38,970 bases of DNA. It comes from Mesorhizobium sp. M2E.F.Ca.ET.219.01.1.1. GTDB lineage: Bacteria > Pseudomonadota > Alphaproteobacteria > Rhizobiales > Rhizobiaceae. The notes beneath the pieces were generated by a model. The model made no database searches. It was not told where the DNA came from and was given only the letters and a program-made list of their open reading frames with translations. Of this stretch, positions 35,732 through 38,970 are shown piece after piece. The stretch covers positions 1 through 38,970 of the forward strand of contig NZ_SADT02000011.1 of assembly GCF_004016445.2 (NCBI RefSeq), in the 5' to 3' direction. Position numbers and translations under genes: made by a program. Position 1 is the stretch's first letter; every line of letters starts with the position of its first letter.

Positions 35732-36091
35732 CGTTCGGCAGTCTGCGATTCCGCGGTCGCGCTCGAACGTGGGTAGGTAGCGTCGTTCGAGCGCTTGGCT
35801 GGAGAAGTGGAGGCAGCGACGGGCATCCACTAATTGGTACCATTACGTGCTGTCGGTGCTCAACGCCACGCGCATTGAGCGCATGCCGCCGTTGGCAACC
35901 GCGAGGCGAATTTTGACTCCGGGGCAAGAATCCACACGCGGCGGTGGCGGCACGAGGACCAAGCCGGCGAGTTCGCGCTTTCGAACTGGCGCCAAACTGC
36001 CACTGCTCGAGGACCGAGGCCAGTCTAATCACAGGCGAGCCGTCCAAGCTCTCAAGAGTGATAGGGCGAAACCCGACAGCGGCAGAAGACA

Positions 36092-36107
36092 TGTCGGGTT
36101 CACGACA
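36092..36107 (+). promoter_or_regulatory. NifA upstream activator site, tlpA-like copy 2
   Basis: TGTCGGGTTCACGACA is an exact TGT-N10-ACA site, 68 bp upstream of a -24/-12 element. The equivalent site in copy 1 is destroyed. Confidence 0.75.
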
Positions 36108-36175
36108 ATCGGCCGCATTTGGCCTCGTGGAGAATTTCAAAGCATTTCCCGCCGCTTACCGGAGCTGAGGGAATT

Positions 36176-36189
36176 GGCACCTCCGTTGC
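36176..36189 (+). promoter_or_regulatory. Sigma-54 promoter, tlpA-like copy 2
   Basis: GGCACCTCCGTTGC, flanked by T and A, is a near-perfect -24/-12 element with 10-base spacing. The start would be near 36201, giving a leader of about 110 bases before ATG 36313. Confidence 0.82.
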
Positions 36190-36312
36190 AGCTTGATGTG
36201 CGGCAACACGGTGAGAGCTTCGCTGAAGCAAGCCAGAGGGAGCGATGCCCTCGAGACCGTGTCCGATTTTGACTGGAAAATATTCCGCGACAAAAGAGAC
36301 GAAAGGTGTGGA

Positions 36313-37488
36313 ATGACTTTGGACACCAAGATGGAACTGCGTATGGGGTCCCCGGCTCCTGCGATCAAAGTGGAGAACTGGCTGCGTGGCGAGCCCCTCA
36401 CGAACTTTCGGCCCGGCAAGGTCTACCTCGTTGAGTTTTGGGCGACTTGGTGCGGACCATGTGTCGACGCCATGCCCCATTTGATCGAACTGCAGGAGAA
36501 ATATGAAGGCAGCGGATTTGAGGCGGTCGGAGTTGCCGCCTGCGAACAGGGTCCTACCGCAGACGAGGCGCGGACCAACGTGGATGCCTGGCTGACCGAG
36601 GAGTTCCCGAATCTGAATTATCGTATCGGGTTCGATTACATTGGCGAAATGAACAAGCTCTGGATGGATCCCAGCTCTTCGATTGGGATTCCCACCTCGT
36701 TCGTGGTCGACCGCGACGGCCACATCGCTTTTATCGGCCACCCGGCGGAACTCGATGACGTTTTGCCGAAAGTCCTTAACGGCAGCTGGCGCAGCAGCTA
36801 TGAAGCGAAAGCCGCCGATGCAAAGCGCATCGCGCATAACCAACTTGCAGCGCGCGAAATGTCGCTTACCGGGCCGATATACGCCAAACTTGAGCCGGCG
36901 ATGCAGGCCGAGAATTGGACGGCGGCGCTCTTGGCCATCGAAGAAGGCCTCGCCTTGATGCCAGACTCTTGTGAGTTCCGGCAGATTCATGCGGATCTTC
37001 TGCTTCACAAGCTGCGCGACATCAAGACCGGCATGCCGGTCATGCGAGAATTGGTCGAGGACGCGATCGACAAAACGTCCGACGCGGTGTCGTGGATGGC
37101 CTTGGCCCTCAACCAACTCTTCGATCCCACGATGGACAATTCCCATCTTCCGCGCGCGGAGCGCTTTGCGATGGGCAACGAGCTCTCGGAACAGATACTG
37201 GCACTCAATCCCCCGAACGGCGATGGCCCGTTTAAGTACCTCCGGTACCTCCCGGTAGCTCAGTATTATTACGAGAGCGGCAACAAAGATCGCGCAATCG
37301 AGTTGATCGAGGTGGCACTGAAATCGGTGGACCGGCTGGGGCCAATTCCGGACCACACCAAACAGTACTATCTTACCCCATTGCTCGAAGCACTGGCCAA
37401 CTACACGGGTGAGCCTGCCTGTCACGCGGATCTTTGTGTGGCTCCGCAAAAGAAGGCACCCGAAACTCAAAACGCAGTCACTTCCTGA
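36313..37488 (+). CDS. TlpA-like thioredoxin-fold protein with helical C-terminal domain, copy 2
   Basis: This 391-residue paralogue of the protein at 31812 has the standard thioredoxin site WCGPC (Cys47, Cys50) and the same order of TlpA-like fold followed by a helical repeat-like domain. Differences are spread along the whole protein (for example IAHNQLAAREMSL where copy 1 is shorter), yet the frame is fully kept, so both copies seem to be under selection. No signal peptide is seen. The NifA site and -24/-12 element predict expression with nif genes. The downstream DUF269, DUF683 and fdxB genes probably belong to the same transcript. Confidence 0.85.
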   Translation: MTLDTKMELRMGSPAPAIKVENWLRGEPLTNFRPGKVYLVEFWATWCGPCVDAMPHLIELQEKYEGSGFEAVGVAACEQGPTADEARTNVDAWLTEEFPNLNYRIGFDYIGEMNKLWMDPSSSIGIPTSFVVDRDGHIAFIGHPAELDDVLPKVLNGSWRSSYEAKAADAKRIAHNQLAAREMSLTGPIYAKLEPAMQAENWTAALLAIEEGLALMPDSCEFRQIHADLLLHKLRDIKTGMPVMRELVEDAIDKTSDAVSWMALALNQLFDPTMDNSHLPRAERFAMGNELSEQILALNPPNGDGPFKYLRYLPVAQYYYESGNKDRAIELIEVALKSVDRLGPIPDHTKQYYLTPLLEALANYTGEPACHADLCVAPQKKAPETQNAVTS

Positions 37489-37769
37489 GCAAGAATCGCG
37501 AAGGGACTGACAATTGGAATTGAACACTGGCCAATCCGCCCATCGAGGCTCTCTTCGCAGCAAGTATGTCGATGCAGCAGGGCGGCGGCTTGCGGCAGGT
37601 TGGATTTCAATTGCGTTGACCACCGGTCGGATCGCGGCGCAGACAATGTGCGCCGCGAATTCGCGCCGCAGGTCTCGCACTCGTGGACATGTCGAGGTCG
37701 GCCACGGGGCACTCTTGGGGTTGGCCCGCCCAAGCCATTCGTCGGCCACGCAAGCCGACCCGGAGTGGG

Positions 37770-37812
37770 CATCGCAGGAAAAGGAAATCGTACCTCGAAG
37801 ACGAAGACTGAA
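37770..37812 (+). pseudogene. nifX: nifX 3'-end relic, copy 2
   Basis: GGGCATCGCAGGAAAAGGAA followed by CTCGAAGACGAAGACTGA resembles the nifX 3' end GGCATTGCCGAAAAG...TTCGAGGACGAGGACTGA, with indels. It is placed directly before a DUF269 gene, as at 26749. Confidence 0.5.
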
Positions 37813-38250
37813 ATGACGAACAACGAAATTCCTCCGGTTGGCCCTGCTGTCCACAAGGACGACGAGGCCCTTGCTTCCCCGTTCGTCAAATGCCTCCTGC
37901 GGCTCATTCGTACTCAGGATTCCTTCGGCTTATGGGAAGGCCATTCGGATGCCGAGCTGCTGGCCGAGTTCATCATCACCAAGCAACAGCAACGTGCGGT
38001 ACCCTTTGGCGGCGATCCCGATCCTGACGCGCTGTGGAGGCTCGACATGTTTTACACCGCCGTAGCGCTTGCGATCGAGGAGCGCTCCGGCGTGTCGACG
38101 TCGCCGACAATAGAAATGAAACCCGTGGGGGCTTCCAGCGGTTGGGCGTTCTGTCGAGACGTCCACCGGTTCGGCTTCGAGACTTTCCGCAAACTTGCTG
38201 AGGCCGGTACGAAACTGGTCGACGATGCGACTGCAGCCATTGAAGCCTAG
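37813..38250 (+). CDS. NifX-associated protein (DUF269), shortened, copy 3 of 3
   Basis: This 145-residue protein is nearly identical to the one ending at 33739 (Ser for Gly before GWAF, Ala for Thr in RKLAEAG) and shares the same roughly 10-residue internal deletion relative to 26766. The deletion therefore came before the block duplication, or was spread by gene conversion. ATG 37813 is the start. It follows the nifX relic and precedes DUF683. Confidence 0.78.
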   Translation: MTNNEIPPVGPAVHKDDEALASPFVKCLLRLIRTQDSFGLWEGHSDAELLAEFIITKQQQRAVPFGGDPDPDALWRLDMFYTAVALAIEERSGVSTSPTIEMKPVGASSGWAFCRDVHRFGFETFRKLAEAGTKLVDDATAAIEA

Positions 38251-38296
38251 CCCGAGATGGAGCGCATCAACAAAACCATTGTTCCAGGAAGGATCT

Positions 38297-38500
38297 ATGT
38301 CAGACCTAGATAAGATGAGGAAGAAAGTCCGAAAGCTCCAGTTGCGTGCAGCTATTGCCAAGATGGCATTGCAGGACCTTGTCGAGGGTCTGCCGGGCAA
38401 GTGGGCCGACATACAGGAAGTCGCCGAGAAAACCCAAGCCGTTTATGCCGAGTTGGATGTTGCCAAGAGAGAACTCGCTTCAATGAAGAATTTAGGATGA
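38297..38500 (+). CDS. Small nif-associated protein (DUF683/CCE_0567 family), copy 2
   Basis: The encoded 67-residue protein is identical to the one at 33786 and has the same GGAAGGAT ribosome site. The stop overlaps the fdxB start by the ATGATG arrangement. It probably works with the NifX-associated and ferredoxin genes in FeMo-co supply, which is inferred from its constant position in nif clusters. Confidence 0.85.
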   Translation: MSDLDKMRKKVRKLQLRAAIAKMALQDLVEGLPGKWADIQEVAEKTQAVYAELDVAKRELASMKNLG

Positions 38501-38814
38501 TGCGCACATTCACCACCCGTGACGGCTCCATTTGGATGCCGTCGTACCTGACCTCCATCGATAGCAAGACCTGCATCGGCTGCTCCAGTTGTTTCAAGGT
38601 CTTCTCGCGCGATGTCATGGATCTTCACGGCGTTGATGATGCGGGTGAAATCCTCGGCCCCTGCGATGACGAGGACGACGATTTCGACGGCAAGCTCAAT
38701 CGCATGATCATGGTTGTCGATGATGCCGGCCGCTGCATCGGCTGCGGAGCCTGCGGCCGCGTCTGCCCCAAGAACTGCCAGACGCATGTTGCGGCCGACG
38801 AGCTCGCAACATGA
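38497..38814 (+). CDS. fdxB: Nif-specific ferredoxin FdxB, one cluster ligand lost, copy 2
   Basis: The 105-residue frame is complete, with two ferredoxin cluster motifs separated by an acidic stretch (CDDEDDDFDG). The second motif, CIGCGACGRVCPKNC, is normal. In the first, CIGCSSCFKVF, the fourth cysteine is Phe (TTC instead of TGC), while copy 1 keeps Cys at this place. The first cluster might be a [3Fe-4S] type or absent. With copy 1 frameshifted, neither FdxB in the window is standard. Confidence 0.82.
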   Translation: MMRTFTTRDGSIWMPSYLTSIDSKTCIGCSSCFKVFSRDVMDLHGVDDAGEILGPCDDEDDDFDGKLNRMIMVVDDAGRCIGCGACGRVCPKNCQTHVAADELAT

Positions 38815-38815
38815 T

Positions 38816-38970
38816 CTGGCGAAAACCAGGAGAACGGCGTTGCACTTCATCTTTTTGTCGGCTCGTGGGGCTGGTCCTGTGCAGCAATGCGTCGATGGTT
38901 TACTTCGCTTTGGATTCGCTCCGTGTGGCAGTCGTCACGACGCTGGCCTGTTCGCTGCTGCTTCAGGCCG
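38816..38970 (+). CDS. SyrA/ExoX-like frame, copy 2, cut by window end
   Basis: This repeats 34303-34457 with few differences and reads LVGLVLCSNASMVYFALDSLRVAVVTTLACSLLLQA up to the last base. The start codon is unclear, as in copy 1. TTG 38839 has GGAGA upstream, but it opens a different frame from the hydrophobic one. Confidence 0.4.
   Translation, partial: MAKTRRTALHFIFLSARGAGPVQQCVDGLLRFGFAPCGSRHDAGLFAAASG

Larger units (their letters stand above)
35841..38970 (+). repeat. Tandem duplication, copy 2 (runs off window)
   Basis: This is the second copy of the block at 31345-34505. Similarity begins near TTACGTGCTGTCGG and reaches the last base of the window. This copy keeps an intact NifA site, a classical CGPC thioredoxin site and an in-frame fdxB. 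Bases 35732-36091 before it hold no gene I can support. Confidence 0.9.

Noticed and set aside
36100..37854. Minus-strand reading frame of 584 codons opposite tlpA-like copy 2
   Set aside because: It is antisense to a clear thioredoxin gene and has no ribosome site or recognisable domain.
31345..38970. Repeats as a CRISPR or integron array
   Set aside because: There are only two long copies containing genes, with no short regularly spaced units and no cas or integrase genes.

Overview
The window looks like part of a rhizobial symbiosis island, most likely from Mesorhizobium. The evidence is a complete nifHDKENX cluster, nifQ, a second-copy-type rpoN preceded by a peroxiredoxin gene, an ACC deaminase relic, fdxB-type ferredoxins, many sigma-54 (-24/-12) promoters paired with NifA upstream activator sites (TGT-N10-ACA), and much IS and gene debris. 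The genus is inferred from gene content remembered from Mesorhizobium and from the Rhizobium NGR234 y4v region. No search was run.

Layout. (1) 179-6002: a NifA/sigma-54 type operon with a cytochrome P450, a [3Fe-4S] ferredoxin-SnoaL fusion, a double short-chain dehydrogenase, a luciferase-like flavin monooxygenase and nifQ. (2) 5999-8456, minus strand: prxS-like peroxiredoxin and rpoN, with their own NifA site and -24/-12 promoter. (3) 9019-10182: debris, with an asparagine synthase pseudogene behind an apparently intact NifA promoter and an IS21 istA relic. (4) 10353-12639: a HisC-like aminotransferase and a second luciferase-like monooxygenase, closed by a hairpin. (5) 12680-13965: an IS3-family element with a broken orfB, apparently inserted into an IS630-family element. 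(6) 14483-18140: queC-queD-queE (preQ0 synthesis), an exported alpha-carbonic anhydrase, and a broken second copy of the queE 3' end. (7) 18994-28057: the nif operon nifH-D-K-E-N-X, a NifX-associated DUF269 gene and a degenerate OmpR-type response regulator. (8) 28153-31166: a double-domain universal stress protein and a lysine/ornithine N-monooxygenase-like gene. (9) about 31345 to the window end: a tandem duplication. Each copy carries a TlpA-like thioredoxin gene, a shortened DUF269 gene, a DUF683 gene, an fdxB gene and a SyrA/ExoX-like reading frame. An acdS pseudogene lies between the copies.

How it fits together. RpoN with NifA (not in the window) would switch on nifHDKENX, the P450-nifQ operon, prxS-rpoN and the TlpA-fdxB module in the bacteroid. 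NifE, NifN, NifX and NifQ build and load FeMo-co. PrxS and the thioredoxin-like proteins would handle redox stress. The P450 operon and the aminotransferase-monooxygenase pair look like small-molecule pathways with unknown products. Decay is a strong theme: acdS and asnB are disrupted, one fdxB copy is frameshifted, and the other has lost a cluster cysteine.
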